Positions 1 through 8,896 are shown, counted from the first letter of the stretch. The stretch: 40,286 bases of DNA from Actinophytocola sp. (GCA_009377395.1 WHUB01000035.1:1346-41631), one strand, 5' to 3'. A program made the numbers and translations. Notes: generated by a model from the sequence alone, not told the origin.

Positions 1-280
1 GGGCGATGGCGACGTACTCCGCGCCGGACAGCGCCCGCGCGGCCTCGGCGAGCGGCGCGAGCGACTTGTGTTCCGACGGCCTGCCGAGCAGCAGGCGGGT
101 GGTCGAGTTGGCCGCGACGCTCTCGGCGATGCCGAGCATGCGGCGTCCCTCGGTGTCGCGAAAGTCGGTGCGCGCCTGCGCGATGCTCAGCGCGGCGACG
201 GCCGCGAGCAGCACCAGCACGATCAGCAGCTGCAACACCAGCAGCTGCCGCGCCAGCGAGCCCTTCCTGACCACGCCCAT
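1..280 (-). CDS. Sensor histidine kinase of the CitA/DcuS type, N-terminal fragment
   Basis: The reading frame is open to the window edge, so only the first ~93 residues are present. It starts with a basic tip (GVVRKGS), then one membrane segment at about residues 11-35 rich in L, V and A. The beginning of an extracytoplasmic sensor region follows, with an ARTDFRDTEGRRMLGIAESV-like helix. That layout is typical of citrate/dicarboxylate sensor kinases (CitA/DcuS), in which an sCache/PAS domain follows the first membrane helix. The gene diverges from tctCBA, a common place for the two-component system that controls these transporters. ATG at 280 has GGGAGG only 2 nt upstream; a GTG two codons later (274) would have it at about 8 nt and may be the true start. 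Kinase domains lie outside the window, so the assignment rests on the N-terminus and the neighbours. Confidence 0.7.
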   Translation of the reverse strand, partial: MGVVRKGSLARQLLVLQLLIVLVLLAAVAALSIAQARTDFRDTEGRRMLGIAESVAANSTTRLLLGRPSEHKSLAPLAEAARALSGAEYVAIA

Positions 281-442
281 CGCCTCCCGGTTCGTTCAGT
301 CGCGTCCTTAGTGTGACCTCTGCGACCGCCGTGACGCTCGTGAACACAATGACCACAACGAACGTTGCGGCCGCAATGCAGACGAGCCGCCCGGCCAGCC
401 CTCACCATTCGGGGCACTCAACGACGAGAGGCAGGGATCACA
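281..442. promoter_or_regulatory. Divergent control region between sensor kinase and tctC
   Basis: This 162-nt gap must hold the promoters of both the sensor kinase (minus) and tctCBA (plus). It contains a perfect 12-bp palindrome, TTGCGGCCGCAA, at 365-376. A shorter AACGTT partly overlaps its left flank. No convincing -35/-10 pair could be assigned. The palindrome is a candidate binding site for the cognate response regulator, but this is inference from position only. Confidence 0.4.
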
Positions 443-1426
443 GTGAGGATGCGCAAACTGCTCGCCGCGGCGGTGGCCGCCACGGCGGCGGTGACACTGA
501 CCGCGTGCAGCACGGCCGGTGGCAGCAGCGGCGGCTCGGAGATGACGGGCCTGCGGATCATGGTGCCGAACTCGCCCGGCGGCGGGTACGACACCACCGC
601 TCGCACCATCGCCCAGACCATGGAGGAGACCGGGCTCACGAGCACGGTCGAGGTGTTCAACCTCGACGGCGCGGGCGGCACCGTCGGCCTCGGCCGGACG
701 GTCAGCGAGCGCGGTAACGGCAAGCTCATGATGCAGATGGGCCTTGGCGTCGTCGGCAGCGTCTACACCTACAAGTCGCCGTCGTCGCTGGCCGACACGA
801 CGCCGATCGCCCGGACGGTCGAGGAACCCGAGATCATCGTGGTGCCGGAGGACTCCAAGTACACCAGCATCGACCAGCTCATCGCCGATTGGAAGGCCGA
901 CCCCGGCGCGATGCCGGTCGGCGGCGGATCGTCGCCCGGCGGCCCCGACCACCTGGCGCCGATGCTCACCGCGGAGGCGGTCGGCATCGATCCCAAGCAG
1001 GTCAACTACATCCCCTACGACGGCGGCGGCGAGCTGCTGGCGGCCATCCTCGGCGGCAAGGTCGCCTTCGGCGTCTCCGGCATCAGCGAGTACCTGGACC
1101 AGATCGAGGCCGGCGAGCTGCGGGTGCTCGCGGTGACAGGGCAGCAGCGGATCGACGGCATCGACGCGCCGACGCTGAGCGAGGCGGGCATCGACGTCGA
1201 GTTCACCAACTGGCGCGGCATCGTCGCCCCGCCCGGCATCAGCGACGCCGATCGCAAGGCGCTCATCGACGTCCTCACCAAGCTGCACGACACGCCGGAA
1301 TGGCAGCAGGCCATGAAGGAGAACTACTGGACCGACAAGTTCCTCACCGGCGAGAAGTTCGGCGAGTACATGGAGCAGCAGACCGCCGAGGTCGAGCGAG
1401 TGCTCACGGAGCTGGGGCTGGCGTGA
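443..1426 (+). CDS. tctC: Tripartite tricarboxylate transporter, substrate-binding lipoprotein TctC
   Basis: This is the extracytoplasmic solute receptor of a TctCBA transporter (Bug/TctC family), which presents citrate or another carboxylate to the TctAB membrane complex. The N-terminus is a lipoprotein signal: MRKLL, a hydrophobic A/V run, then LTAC with the lipidated Cys at residue 20 counted from the ATG at 449. The mature part has family features such as the early glycine-rich VPNSPGGGYDTTAR segment and a SPGGPDHLA loop. A GTG at 443 is taken as start because AGGCAGGGA lies upstream at usable distance; the ATG at 449 is an equally plausible start. The gene ends in a 4-nt overlap with tctB. 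The actual substrate cannot be read from the sequence. Confidence 0.9.
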   Translation: MRMRKLLAAAVAATAAVTLTACSTAGGSSGGSEMTGLRIMVPNSPGGGYDTTARTIAQTMEETGLTSTVEVFNLDGAGGTVGLGRTVSERGNGKLMMQMGLGVVGSVYTYKSPSSLADTTPIARTVEEPEIIVVPEDSKYTSIDQLIADWKADPGAMPVGGGSSPGGPDHLAPMLTAEAVGIDPKQVNYIPYDGGGELLAAILGGKVAFGVSGISEYLDQIEAGELRVLAVTGQQRIDGIDAPTLSEAGIDVEFTNWRGIVAPPGISDADRKALIDVLTKLHDTPEWQQAMKENYWTDKFLTGEKFGEYMEQQTAEVERVLTELGLA

Positions 1427-1935
1427 CTGCTGCGGTAACCGCGACGCGCTGGCTGCGGCGGCACTCCGAGTTCGGCATGGTCGCCTTCCTGGCGGCACTG
1501 GGCGCGCTGGTGATCGTCGACGCGATGTCCATCGCGGAAGACTTCACCCAGAGCAGCCCGGTGGGGCCGAAGACGGTGCCGCTGCTGGTCGGCGGGCTGC
1601 TGCTGGTCATCGCACTCGTCCTTGCCGTCGACGTCGCACGCGGCGGCAAGGGCGAGTCCGAGCAGGGGGAGGACATCGACCTGTCCACCCCGCCGGAGTG
1701 GCGGACCGTGCTGCTGCTCGCCGCCGTGTTCTGCGCCAACATCGTGCTGATCGACAGGCTCGGGTTCCCGATCTCGGGCGCGATCCTGTTCTGGGGCGCG
1801 GCGTACGCGCTCGGCAGCAGGCACTGGGTGCGCGACCCGCTCATCGCGGTCACGCTCTCGGTGCTGACGTACCTGCTGTTCGTCCGGATGCTGGCCGTGC
1901 CGCTGCCGGCCGGGCCGCTGGCGGGGGTGATCTGA
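1423..1935 (+). CDS. tctB: Tripartite tricarboxylate transporter, small membrane subunit TctB
   Basis: This is the small permease subunit, 170 residues, matching the usual ~150-180 of TctB. Hydrophobic segments lie near residues 17-36, 47-68, 92-125 (probably two helices with a short turn at [10 protein letters not shown]) and at the C-terminus. The charged loop after the second helix is acidic. GTG at 1423 overlaps the tctC stop as GTGA, which implies translational coupling. tctA starts one base after its stop. With TctA it forms the membrane part of the transporter; sequence conservation in TctB is low, so the call relies on size, topology and position between tctC and tctA. Confidence 0.88.
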   Translation: MTAAVTATRWLRRHSEFGMVAFLAALGALVIVDAMSIAEDFTQSSPVGPKTVPLLVGGLLLVIALVLAVDVARGGKGESEQGEDIDLSTPPEWRTVLLLAAVFCANIVLIDRLGFPISGAILFWGAAYALGSRHWVRDPLIAVTLSVLTYLLFVRMLAVPLPAGPLAGVI

Positions 1936-1936
1936 C

Positions 1937-3514
1937 ATGGACACCTTCGCCAACCTGCTCGACGGCTTCGCCACCGCGATCACCCCAGCACACCTGGCGT
2001 TCGCTGCGCTCGGCGTGCTGCTCGGCACCGCGATCGGGGTGCTGCCCGGCATCGGTCCGGCGATGGCGGTGGCGCTGCTGCTGCCCGTCACCTACAGCAT
2101 CGAGCCGACCGGCGCGTTCATCATGTTCGCCGGGATCTACTACGGCGGCATGTTCGGCGGCTCGACGACGTCGATCCTGCTGAACACGCCGGGGGAGTCG
2201 GCGTCGGTGGTCACCGCGATCGAGGGCTATCCGATGGCCAAACGCGGCCGGGGCGCGCAGGCGCTCGCCGCGGCGGCGATCGGCAACTTCGTCGGCGCCA
2301 TGATCGGCACGCTGTTGCTGGTGCTGCTGGCGCCGTGGGTGGCCGACGTGGCGGTGAACATCGGCGCGCCCGACTTCTTCGCCATCATGCTGCTCGCGTT
2401 CATCGCGGTGACGTCGGTGCTCGGCAAGTCGCGGGTGCGCGGGTACGCCGCGCTCGGGATCGGGCTGTCGCTCGGCCTGGTCGGGCTCGACCCGATGACC
2501 GGCCAGGAACGGCTGACGTTCGGCTCGCTGCACCTGATGGACGGCATCGACATCGTCGTGGTCGCCGTCGGGCTGTTCGCGGTGGGCGAGGCGCTGTGGG
2601 TGGCCGCTCACCTGCGGCGCACCTCAGGGCAGGTGATCCCGGTCGGCCGGGCGTGGCTGACCAGGAGCGACATCGCGCGGTCCTGGCGGCCGTGGCTGCG
2701 GGGCCCGCTGATCGGCTTCCCGTTCGGCGCGGTGCCCGCCGGGGGCGCCGAGATCCCGACGTTCCTGTCCTATGTGACGGAGAAGCGGCTGTCGAAGCGC
2801 CGCGACGAGTTCGAGCACGGTGCGATCGAGGGCGTCGCGGGTCCGGAGTCGACGGCGAGCGCATCGGCCGCGGGCACGCTGACATCGATGCTCACGCTCG
2901 GCCTGCCGACTACGGCGACCGCGGCGGTGATGCTGGCGGCGTTCCAGCAGTACGGCATCCAGCCGGGGCCGCTGCTGTTCAGCACGGAGCCGGAGCTGGT
3001 GTGGACGCTGATCGCGTCGTTGTTCCTGGGCACCGGGCTGCTGCTGGTGCTGAACCTGCCGCTCGCGCCGTTGTGGGCGAAGCTGCTGCTTATTCCGCGC
3101 CCCTACCTGTACGCGGGGATCCTCTTCTTCGCCAGCGTCGGGGCGTACGCGGTCAGTGGCACCGTCGTCGACCTGGTGGTGCTGCTGGTGATCGGCGTGA
3201 TCGGATTCCTGATGCGACGGTTCGGGCTGCCGGTGCTGCCCGCGGTGATCGGCGTGATCCTCGGGCCGAACGCCGAGCTCCAGATGCGGCGGGCGTTGCA
3301 GCTCACCGACGGCGACCTCGGCGGACTGGCGAACACGCCGTTCTCCATCACCGTGTACGCCGTCATCGCGGTGATCCTGCTCTGGCCGCTGCTGCGCAGG
3401 CTGCTGCCGTGGCCACGGCGTCGTCCGGCCCCGGTGCCGGTGGAGACCCCGCCGCCGGACGACGATCACGAGCAGGAGTCCCTGCGGGAGGAGGTGTACA
3501 ACTCGCGGCGGTGA
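1937..3514 (+). CDS. tctA: Tripartite tricarboxylate transporter, large membrane subunit TctA
   Basis: This is the 525-residue large permease of the TctCBA system, the expected length for TctA. It has about 12 hydrophobic segments. The conserved family stretch appears early ([15 protein letters not shown]), followed by [20 protein letters not shown], a second signature. A second related half contains [13 protein letters not shown]. The C-terminus is a short charged cytoplasmic tail with prolines and acidic residues. The start ATG follows the tctB stop by one base. The stop codon is followed at once by a strong hairpin, so tctA is the last gene of the operon. Confidence 0.95.
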   Translation: MDTFANLLDGFATAITPAHLAFAALGVLLGTAIGVLPGIGPAMAVALLLPVTYSIEPTGAFIMFAGIYYGGMFGGSTTSILLNTPGESASVVTAIEGYPMAKRGRGAQALAAAAIGNFVGAMIGTLLLVLLAPWVADVAVNIGAPDFFAIMLLAFIAVTSVLGKSRVRGYAALGIGLSLGLVGLDPMTGQERLTFGSLHLMDGIDIVVVAVGLFAVGEALWVAAHLRRTSGQVIPVGRAWLTRSDIARSWRPWLRGPLIGFPFGAVPAGGAEIPTFLSYVTEKRLSKRRDEFEHGAIEGVAGPESTASASAAGTLTSMLTLGLPTTATAAVMLAAFQQYGIQPGPLLFSTEPELVWTLIASLFLGTGLLLVLNLPLAPLWAKLLLIPRPYLYAGILFFASVGAYAVSGTVVDLVVLLVIGVIGFLMRRFGLPVLPAVIGVILGPNAELQMRRALQLTDGDLGGLANTPFSITVYAVIAVILLWPLLRRLLPWPRRRPAPVPVETPPPDDDHEQESLREEVYNSRR

Positions 3515-3516
3515 CG

Positions 3517-3556
3517 TTGGGTAGCCGGGATCGCTTCGGTGGTCCCGGCTACCCAA
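3517..3556 (+). terminator. Perfect 14-bp hairpin after tctA
   Basis: TTGGGTAGCCGGGA (3517-3530) pairs without mismatch with TCCCGGCTACCCAA (3543-3556) around a 12-nt loop. It starts 2 nt after the tctA stop. There is no T-run, as is common for actinobacterial terminators. It separates the transporter operon from the padR promoter. Confidence 0.75.
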
Positions 3557-3567
3557 GGTCGACATCG

Positions 3568-3630
3568 CCACTGTGGACAGATCAGGTGACCACAGTGGAC
3601 AGATTTGGCAGCTAGTGGCACTGTGGAGGT
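3568..3630 (+). promoter_or_regulatory. padR promoter region with three related half-sites
   Basis: CCACTGTGG (3568-3576) and CCACAGTGG (3590-3598) are exact reverse complements. A third copy, GCACTGTGG, is at 3618-3626. The first two are also direct repeats when extended (CACTGTGGACAGAT and CACAGTGGACAGAT, 13 of 14 identical, 22 nt apart). The third runs into the GGAGG just before the start codon. Arrays like this upstream of a PadR gene usually serve autorepression; that role is inferred. Confidence 0.55.
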
Positions 3631-4131
3631 GTGACTGAGCTGAATGCGACATCGGCAGCGCTGCTCGGCTTGCTGCACGACGGGCCCGCCACCGGCGGGC
3701 AGCTCGTCGCGGCCGCCGGCGAGGTCTACGGCGCCTTCTTCAGCGTCACCCGCAGCCAGGTGTACCGCGAGCTGCCCGCGCTGGCCGAGCGTGGTCTCGT
3801 CCGTCTCGGCAAGCAGGGGCCGCGTGCGAGCCAGCAGTACATCATCACCGCGGTTGGCAAGAAGGAGTTCAAGCGCTGGGCGAACTCGGACGCCGGGCCG
3901 GACCACATCCGCAGCACTCTGCTGTTGCGGCTGGTCAACGCGAGCAAGCTGACCACCAAGCAGCGCGACAAGCTGGCCGAGGAAGCGCGAGCGCGCTACA
4001 ACGAGGAACTCAACGAGGCCAAGGCTGCGGTGCGTGCCGCCGACAACCCGACCGACACCGCGATCGCGACCTTCTGGCAGTCGCATGTCAAGGCCGCGCT
4101 GAAGTTCGTCGACACCATCGCCGGGAGCTGA
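3631..4131 (+). CDS. PadR-family transcriptional regulator
   Basis: A 166-residue regulator with an N-terminal winged-helix domain (about residues 8-80: AALLGLL, TRSQVYRELPALAERGLVR, then the wing QGPRASQQYIIT) and a helical C-terminal half (about 95-160) of the Vir_C/PadR dimerisation type with coiled-coil-like charge patterns. PadR proteins are usually ligand-responsive repressors. GTG at 3631 has GGAGG only 1 nt upstream, so it may be read from a leaderless or very short-leader mRNA; no better in-frame start exists nearby. Operator-like repeats precede it. The gene stands alone between the tctA terminator and prfB, so its target may be itself or a distant gene. Confidence 0.85.
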   Translation: MTELNATSAALLGLLHDGPATGGQLVAAAGEVYGAFFSVTRSQVYRELPALAERGLVRLGKQGPRASQQYIITAVGKKEFKRWANSDAGPDHIRSTLLLRLVNASKLTTKQRDKLAEEARARYNEELNEAKAAVRAADNPTDTAIATFWQSHVKAALKFVDTIAGS

Positions 4132-4153
4132 CATACCGGCCGAGGCCGCCGGG

Positions 4154-4167
4154 TAACCTTGAGTGTT
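4154..4167 (+). promoter_or_regulatory. Putative -10 element and leaderless start of prfB
   Basis: TAACCT at 4154-4159 fits the actinobacterial TANNNT -10 pattern and ends 8 nt before the GTG start at 4168. No Shine-Dalgarno sequence precedes that GTG. A CTGACA at 4128-4133 is a weak -35 candidate with a 20-nt spacer. Confidence 0.45.
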
Positions 4168-5289
4168 GTGAGTGCGGACGTCGAAACAGAGCTCAAGGAC
4201 CTAGCTGCCACGTTGACGCAGGTCGAGTCGGTGATGGACCTCGATGCGCTGCGTGCCGAGGTCGCCTCGCTCGAGGAGGAGGCGGCCAGCCCGACGCTGT
4301 GGGATGACCCGGCCACCGCGCAGCAGGTGACCAGCAGGCTCTCCTACCGGCAGGGCGAGCTGCGCAGGGTGACCGAGCTGCGGCAGCGGCTCGACGACCT
4401 CGCCGTCATGTACGAGCTCGCCACCGAGGAGGGCTCCGAGGACCTCAAGACCGAGGCCGACACCGAGCGTGCCCAGCTCGCCTCCGAGATCGCGGGGCTG
4501 GAGATCCGCACGCTGCTCGCCGGGGAGTACGACGTGCGCAACGCCGTCGTCACCATCCGCTCCGAGGCGGGTGGCGTCGACGCCGCCGACTGGGCCGAGA
4601 TGCTGCTGCGGATGTACCTGCGCTGGGCGGAGCGGCACGACTATCCGGTCGAGGTCTACGACATCTCCTACGCCGAGGAAGCCGGCATCAAGTCGGCCAC
4701 GTTCAAGGTCAGCGCGGCTTACGCATACGGCACGCTGTCCGTCGAACAGGGCACTCATCGCTTGGTTCGCATCTCGCCCTTCGACAACCAGAACCGGCGG
4801 CAGACGTCGTTCGCGCACGTCGAGGTGCTGCCGGAAGTGGAGGAGGTCGACCACATCGACATCCCGGAGAAGGACCTCCGCGTCGACGTCTTCCGCTCGT
4901 CCGGGCCCGGCGGACAGAGCGTCAACACCACCGACTCCGCGGTGCGGCTGACCCACATCCCGACCGGCGTGGTCGTGTCGTGTCAGAACGAGAAGTCGCA
5001 GCTGCAGAACAAGATCGCGGCGATGAAGGTGCTGCAGGCGAAGCTGTTGCTGCGGCAGCAGGAGGAGGCTCGCGCCGAGCTGGACGCGCTCAAGGACAGC
5101 GGGTCGAGCTGGGGCAACCAGATGCGCTCCTACGTGCTGCACCCGTACCAGATGGTCAAGGACCTGCGCACCGAGCACGAGGTCGGCAACCCGACGCCGG
5201 TGCTCGACGGTGACATCGACGGCTTTCTCGAGGCCGGAATCCGGTGGCGCAAGGAGCAGGAGATAGCGCAGAGTCAGCAGGTCGGCTGA
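4168..5289 (+). CDS. prfB: Peptide chain release factor 2
   Basis: RF2 releases finished proteins at UGA and UAA codons. The GGQ peptidyl-hydrolysis motif is at residues 248-250 within [17 protein letters not shown]. The RF2-type stop-codon recognition tripeptide SPF is at 203-205 ([11 protein letters not shown]). The length, 373 residues, is normal. The frame is continuous: there is no programmed +1 frameshift site of the kind found in many other bacteria. GTG at 4168 gives the usual actinobacterial N-terminus ([15 protein letters not shown]); an in-frame TTG at 4159 lies in the -10-like element and is rejected. ftsE follows after ~100 nt that contain a small hairpin. Confidence 0.97.
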   Translation: MSADVETELKDLAATLTQVESVMDLDALRAEVASLEEEAASPTLWDDPATAQQVTSRLSYRQGELRRVTELRQRLDDLAVMYELATEEGSEDLKTEADTERAQLASEIAGLEIRTLLAGEYDVRNAVVTIRSEAGGVDAADWAEMLLRMYLRWAERHDYPVEVYDISYAEEAGIKSATFKVSAAYAYGTLSVEQGTHRLVRISPFDNQNRRQTSFAHVEVLPEVEEVDHIDIPEKDLRVDVFRSSGPGGQSVNTTDSAVRLTHIPTGVVVSCQNEKSQLQNKIAAMKVLQAKLLLRQQEEARAELDALKDSGSSWGNQMRSYVLHPYQMVKDLRTEHEVGNPTPVLDGDIDGFLEAGIRWRKEQEIAQSQQVG

Positions 5290-5341
5290 ACGTTTCAACC
5301 CTCGGTGCGCCGAACATCTCAATGGAGTGAGGGGCACCACC

Positions 5342-5386
5342 GGTTGCGGGACGCAACCACGGCTTCACACCCAGGAGAGGTAGGCT
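5342..5386 (+). promoter_or_regulatory. Hairpin and putative -10 element before ftsE
   Basis: GGTTGCG (5342-5348) and CGCAACC (5352-5358) form a 7-bp hairpin with a 3-nt loop, possibly a weak prfB terminator. Further on, TAGGCT (5381-5386) lies 7 nt before the GTG of ftsE, in the same geometry as at prfB. AGGAGAGG at 5372-5379 is 14 nt from the start, rather far for a ribosome binding site, which favours the leaderless reading. Confidence 0.4.
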
Positions 5387-5393
5387 CCGCGGT

Positions 5394-6083
5394 GTGATCC
5401 GGCTAGAGAACGTGACCAAGCTCTACAAGACCTCGACCCGGCCCGCGCTCGAGAACGTGACCGTCCACGTCGGCAAGGGCGAGTTCGTGTTCGTCATCGG
5501 TCCATCCGGATCGGGTAAGTCGACCTTCCTGCGGCTGCTGCTGCGCGAAGAGGTGCCGTCACGGGGCAAGGTCTACGTGTCCAACTTCGACGTGGCCAAG
5601 CTGCCGCGCAGGCGGGTGCCTCGGCTGCGGCAGACGATCGGCTGTGTCTTCCAGGACTTCCGGCTGCTCAACAACAAGACGGTGTTCGAGAACGTCGCGT
5701 TCGCCCTCGAGGTGATCGGCAAGCCGGCGCACACCACCCGCAAGGTCGTCCCCGAGGTGCTGGAACTGGTCGGTCTCGACGGCAAGTCTGACCGGATGCC
5801 GTGGGAGCTCTCCGGCGGTGAGCAGCAGCGTGTGGCGATCGCGCGCGCGTTCGTCAACCGGCCGCTGATGCTGCTCGCCGACGAGCCGACCGGGAACCTC
5901 GACCCCGACACCAGCCAGGACATCATGCTGCTGCTCGAGCGGATCAACCGCACGGGCACGACAGTGATGATGGCGACCCACGACCAGTCGATCGTCGACT
6001 CGATGCGCCGCAGGGTCGTCGAACTCGACTGGGGCAGGGTGATCCGCGACGACGCCCGGGGTGTGTACGGCTACGATCACTGA
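5394..6083 (+). CDS. ftsE: Cell division ATP-binding protein FtsE
   Basis: FtsE is the cytoplasmic ATPase of the FtsEX complex, which regulates peptidoglycan hydrolases at the septum. All ABC motifs are visible: Walker [10 protein letters not shown] at residues 36-44, Q-loop in CVFQDFRLL, signature [14 protein letters not shown], Walker B LMLLADEP followed by TGNLD, and the H-loop in MMATHD. The length, 229 residues, is typical. ftsX lies 64 nt downstream on the same strand, the conserved arrangement. GTG at 5394 is the only start that leaves the N-terminal [11 protein letters not shown] strand intact. Confidence 0.97.
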   Translation: MIRLENVTKLYKTSTRPALENVTVHVGKGEFVFVIGPSGSGKSTFLRLLLREEVPSRGKVYVSNFDVAKLPRRRVPRLRQTIGCVFQDFRLLNNKTVFENVAFALEVIGKPAHTTRKVVPEVLELVGLDGKSDRMPWELSGGEQQRVAIARAFVNRPLMLLADEPTGNLDPDTSQDIMLLLERINRTGTTVMMATHDQSIVDSMRRRVVELDWGRVIRDDARGVYGYDH

Positions 6084-6147
6084 TCGAGACCGGCCGAGCT
6101 AACCCCGCCACCGACTTCCGACCCCGACCCAAGGAACAGTTCGTCAG

Positions 6148-7047
6148 ATGCGCGCCAGTTTCGTTTTCAGTGAGGTTTCGACCGGTCTACGGCGAAACGT
6201 CACGATGACCGTCGCGATGATCCTGACCACGGCGATCTCCCTCGTCATGTTCGGGCTCGGGCTCATGGTGGTCAAGGCGGTCGACCTCACCAAGGACAAC
6301 TACCTCGACGAGCTCGAGGTGGCCGTGTTCATGACGGACGACATCAGCCAGCAGGACACCAGCTGCACCCAGCAGCCGTGCGCCACGCTCAAGCGCGACC
6401 TCGAGATGAACCCCGCCGTCGCCAGCGTCGTCTACCGGAACCAGGACGAGGCTTACCAGGTCTTCAAGAAGGCGTTCAAGAACGAGCCGACCATGCTGGA
6501 CCTGGCGTCGCCGCAGGCCATCCCGGCTTCGCTGCAGGTACGGCTGAAGTCGCCGGAGCAGTCCGGCGCCATCGTGAAGGCCTATACGGAACGACCGGGT
6601 GTCTCGCTGATCCACGACGGCGGCGAGACGGTCGACCGGCTGATCGACTCGCTGCGGGTGATGCGGAATGTCACCTTCGTCGGTTCGCTCGTGCTGCTGC
6701 TCGCCGCGTTGCTGCTGATAGCGAACATGATCCAGATCTCGGCCTACACCAGGCGCACCGAGGTCGGCATCATGCGGCTGGTCGGCGCGACTCGCTGGTA
6801 TACCCAGCTGCCGTTCCTGCTGGAGGCGATGGTCGCCGGCGCCATCGGTGCCGGGCTCGCCATCGGCGGCTTGCTCGGCATGCAACTGGTGGTGCCGTCC
6901 GGCTTCGCCAACCAGCTACAGAACGTGATCAAGTTCCCGAGCACATTCTACACGGCGTTCGTGATATCGCCGATCCTGATGCTGACGGCGATGGTGATCT
7001 CGTCGCTGGTCGGGTACGTGACGCTGCGGCTCTACGTCAGACACTGA
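6148..7047 (+). CDS. ftsX: Cell division protein FtsX
   Basis: FtsX is the membrane partner of FtsE and couples ATP hydrolysis to extracytoplasmic peptidoglycan hydrolase activators. It has 299 residues: a short basic N-terminus, a first membrane helix (about 16-46), an extracytoplasmic domain (about 47-170), then three helices (about 174-197, 222-250, 268-292). The extracytoplasmic domain carries two cysteines six residues apart (TSCTQQPCATL), able to form a disulfide. The FtsX-type motif TRRTEVGIMRLVGATRWY follows the second helix. AAGGA lies about 12 nt before the ATG. smpB starts 23 nt after the stop, so the two may share transcripts as well as having a separate smpB start site. Confidence 0.96.
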   Translation: MRASFVFSEVSTGLRRNVTMTVAMILTTAISLVMFGLGLMVVKAVDLTKDNYLDELEVAVFMTDDISQQDTSCTQQPCATLKRDLEMNPAVASVVYRNQDEAYQVFKKAFKNEPTMLDLASPQAIPASLQVRLKSPEQSGAIVKAYTERPGVSLIHDGGETVDRLIDSLRVMRNVTFVGSLVLLLAALLLIANMIQISAYTRRTEVGIMRLVGATRWYTQLPFLLEAMVAGAIGAGLAIGGLLGMQLVVPSGFANQLQNVIKFPSTFYTAFVISPILMLTAMVISSLVGYVTLRLYVRH

Positions 7048-7058
7048 TGTCCGCCCCG

Positions 7059-7064
7059 TAAAGT
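7059..7064 (+). promoter_or_regulatory. Putative -10 element of smpB
   Basis: TAAAGT lies 6 nt before the smpB ATG and fits the TANNNT -10 pattern with a leaderless start. The alternative is that GGGGGC just before the ATG acts as a weak ribosome binding site. No -35 was identified. Confidence 0.4.
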
Positions 7065-7070
7065 GGGGGC

Positions 7071-7547
7071 ATGTCCAAGGAACGTGGCCGCAAGGTGATC
7101 GTGAGCAACCGCAGGGCGCGGCATGACTACTCGATCATGGACACGTACGAGGCGGGCATCGTGCTCGTCGGCACCGAGGTGAAGAGCCTGCGCGCCGGGC
7201 GGGCGTCGCTCGCCGACGCGTTCGCCTACGTCGAGGGTGGCGAGGTGTGGCTGCGCGGGCTGCACATCCCCGAGTACGCGATGGGCACCTGGACCAACCA
7301 TGAGCCGCGCCGCCGCCGCAAGCTGCTGCTGCACAAGCAGGAGATCGAGAAGCTGATCGGCAAGACCAAGGAGGCGGGGCTGTCGCTGGTCCCGCTGTCG
7401 CTGTACTTCTCCGACGGGAAGGTCAAGGTGGAGCTGGCGCTGGCGAAGGGTAAGCGCATCCACGACAAGCGGCGTGACATCGCCACGCGGGACGCGCGGC
7501 GCGAGATCCTGCGCGCGGTGGGCCGCGCGGCCAAGGGCAAGGTCTGA
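7071..7547 (+). CDS. smpB: SsrA-binding protein SmpB
   Basis: SmpB binds tmRNA and delivers it to stalled ribosomes for trans-translation. The 158-residue protein shows the family landmarks: an RRARHDYSI start, the core [51 protein letters not shown], and the basic C-terminal tail ([22 protein letters not shown]) that enters the mRNA channel. Its RNA partner ssrA is encoded 970 nt downstream on the same strand, separated only by an amidohydrolase gene. The amidohydrolase start lies 8 nt after the smpB stop, so the two are probably cotranscribed. Confidence 0.97.
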   Translation: MSKERGRKVIVSNRRARHDYSIMDTYEAGIVLVGTEVKSLRAGRASLADAFAYVEGGEVWLRGLHIPEYAMGTWTNHEPRRRRKLLLHKQEIEKLIGKTKEAGLSLVPLSLYFSDGKVKVELALAKGKRIHDKRRDIATRDARREILRAVGRAAKGKV

Positions 7548-7555
7548 CCGGCTCG

Positions 7556-8455
7556 GTGATCGGCCCCGCGACCGATGCCGACGTGCCCGGCTGGGTGCGT
7601 TCCGCCGGCCTGCCGGGGCTGGTCGACATCCACGTGCATTTCCTGCCGGAGCGGGTCATGCGCAAGGTGTGGGCGTACTTCGACGATGCCTCCCGGCACT
7701 ATGGCGTCGAATGGCCGGTGGCGTATCGGCTGCCCGAGGCGGAGCGGATCGAGCTGTTGCGCTCGCTCGGCGTGCTGGCCTACGCGCCGCTGGTGTACCC
7801 GCACAAGCCGGAGATGGCGGAGTGGCTGACGTCGTGGGTGCTCGACTTCGGCGAGCGGGTGCCGGAGGCGGTGCCGACCGGGACGTTGTACCCGGAGCCG
7901 GGCGTGGCCGACGTCGTCGCGTCGGCGTTGGAGTCCGGGGCGCGGTGCTTCAAGGCCCACGTGCAGGTCGGCGCGTACGACCCGCGTGACGAGCTGCTCG
8001 CCGAGGCGTGGGGTCTGCTCGCCGAGGCGGGTGTGCCGGTGGTGGTGCACTGCGGCCACGGCCCGGTGCCCGGCGACTACACCGGGTTGGACGTATTCGA
8101 GAAGGTGCTGGCGCGGCATCCCCGGCTGGTCGCGGTGCTGGCGCACGCCGGGATGCCGGAGTTCGGCGCGGCGCTCGACCTGGTGGCGCAGTACCCGAGG
8201 ACGTACATCGACACCACCATGGTGGGGACGCCCTTCAGCGAGGCGATGAACCCGCTGCCGCCGGACTGGGCGGCGCGGCTGGCCCACGTCGCCGATCGGG
8301 TGGCGCTGGGCACGGACTTTCCGAACATTCCGTACGAGTACGCGACCCAGCTGCGCGCCATCGCGTCCTGGGCGGCGGCCGACGACCGGCTCGGCGACGA
8401 CTTCCTGCGCGCCGTGCTGCACGACACCCCGGCGGCGCTGCTCGGCTTGCGCTGA
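7556..8455 (+). CDS. Amidohydrolase-2 family metal-dependent hydrolase
   Basis: A 299-residue TIM-barrel hydrolase of the Amidohydro_2 (ACMSD/decarboxylase-related) type. Visible metal-site motifs are the first-strand DIHVHFLP, VVVHCGHG in the middle, VLAHAGMPEF later, and GTDFPNIPYEY near the end, which supplies the last-strand Asp. The substrate cannot be named. GTG at 7556 is 8 nt after smpB, so it likely rides on the smpB transcript. A 6-bp hairpin, ACGGGA (8461-8466) with TCCCGT (8472-8477), follows the stop and may attenuate read-through into ssrA. Confidence 0.85.
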   Translation: MIGPATDADVPGWVRSAGLPGLVDIHVHFLPERVMRKVWAYFDDASRHYGVEWPVAYRLPEAERIELLRSLGVLAYAPLVYPHKPEMAEWLTSWVLDFGERVPEAVPTGTLYPEPGVADVVASALESGARCFKAHVQVGAYDPRDELLAEAWGLLAEAGVPVVVHCGHGPVPGDYTGLDVFEKVLARHPRLVAVLAHAGMPEFGAALDLVAQYPRTYIDTTMVGTPFSEAMNPLPPDWAARLAHVADRVALGTDFPNIPYEYATQLRAIASWAAADDRLGDDFLRAVLHDTPAALLGLR

Positions 8456-8518
8456 TCGACACGGGAACAAATCCCGTTGCCGGAAGCGTTATCCTGGGTG
8501 CGGTTGACCCACTAGCTA

Positions 8519-8889
8519 GGGGGTGAACGGTTTCGACTCTGGACGTTGATTCAGGAGAAGCGTGCCGGTGCAGGCGAGAGACCACCGTTAAGCGTCGTCG
8601 CACTTTATAAGCGCCAAGACGAATAGTCAGCGCGACTTCGCCCTCGCTGCCTGAGCGAGTGCGAGTCTGTCGGTCTGGGAGCGCCTCCGGCCCAGTAACC
8701 GGCATCAGCTAGGAGGACTTACCGCCGAGGTCGGCCGCGGGCCTCGGTGGGACATCGAACAGCGGCTGGGCCCGTCACATCGGCTTGTTCGCGTGACCGG
8801 TGGGGCCAAGTAGAGGCACAGCGAACTGCGCACGGAGAAGCCCTGATGAGGCGACAGAGGACCGGGGTTCGATTCCCCGCACCTCCACC
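8519..8889 (+). ncRNA. ssrA: tmRNA (transfer-messenger RNA)
   Basis: The RNA rescues stalled ribosomes together with SmpB. The 5' end GGGGGTG (8519-8525) pairs with CACCTCC (8880-8886) to make the acceptor stem, and a T-arm with GGTTCGATTCC precedes the 3' strand. Only the discriminator A and CC are encoded, so the final A of CCA must be added. The tag reading frame starts at GCC 8613-8615 and ends at TGA 8652-8654, giving AKTNSQRDFALAA, with the usual actinobacterial QRD-x-ALAA end. TATCCT at 8490-8495 may be the -10 of its promoter, giving a short 5' leader for RNase P to remove. Apparent protein frames across this region are not genes. Confidence 0.95.
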
Positions 8890-8896
8890 GCGAAAG

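Noticed and set aside
308..1498. Long minus-strand frame opposite tctC
   Set aside because: It mirrors the codon pattern of tctC in a GC-rich genome, has an R/G/H-rich product without family features, and conflicts with a clear lipoprotein gene.
4168..5289. Programmed frameshift in prfB
   Set aside because: The frame is continuous from the GTG start and no early in-frame TGA was found.
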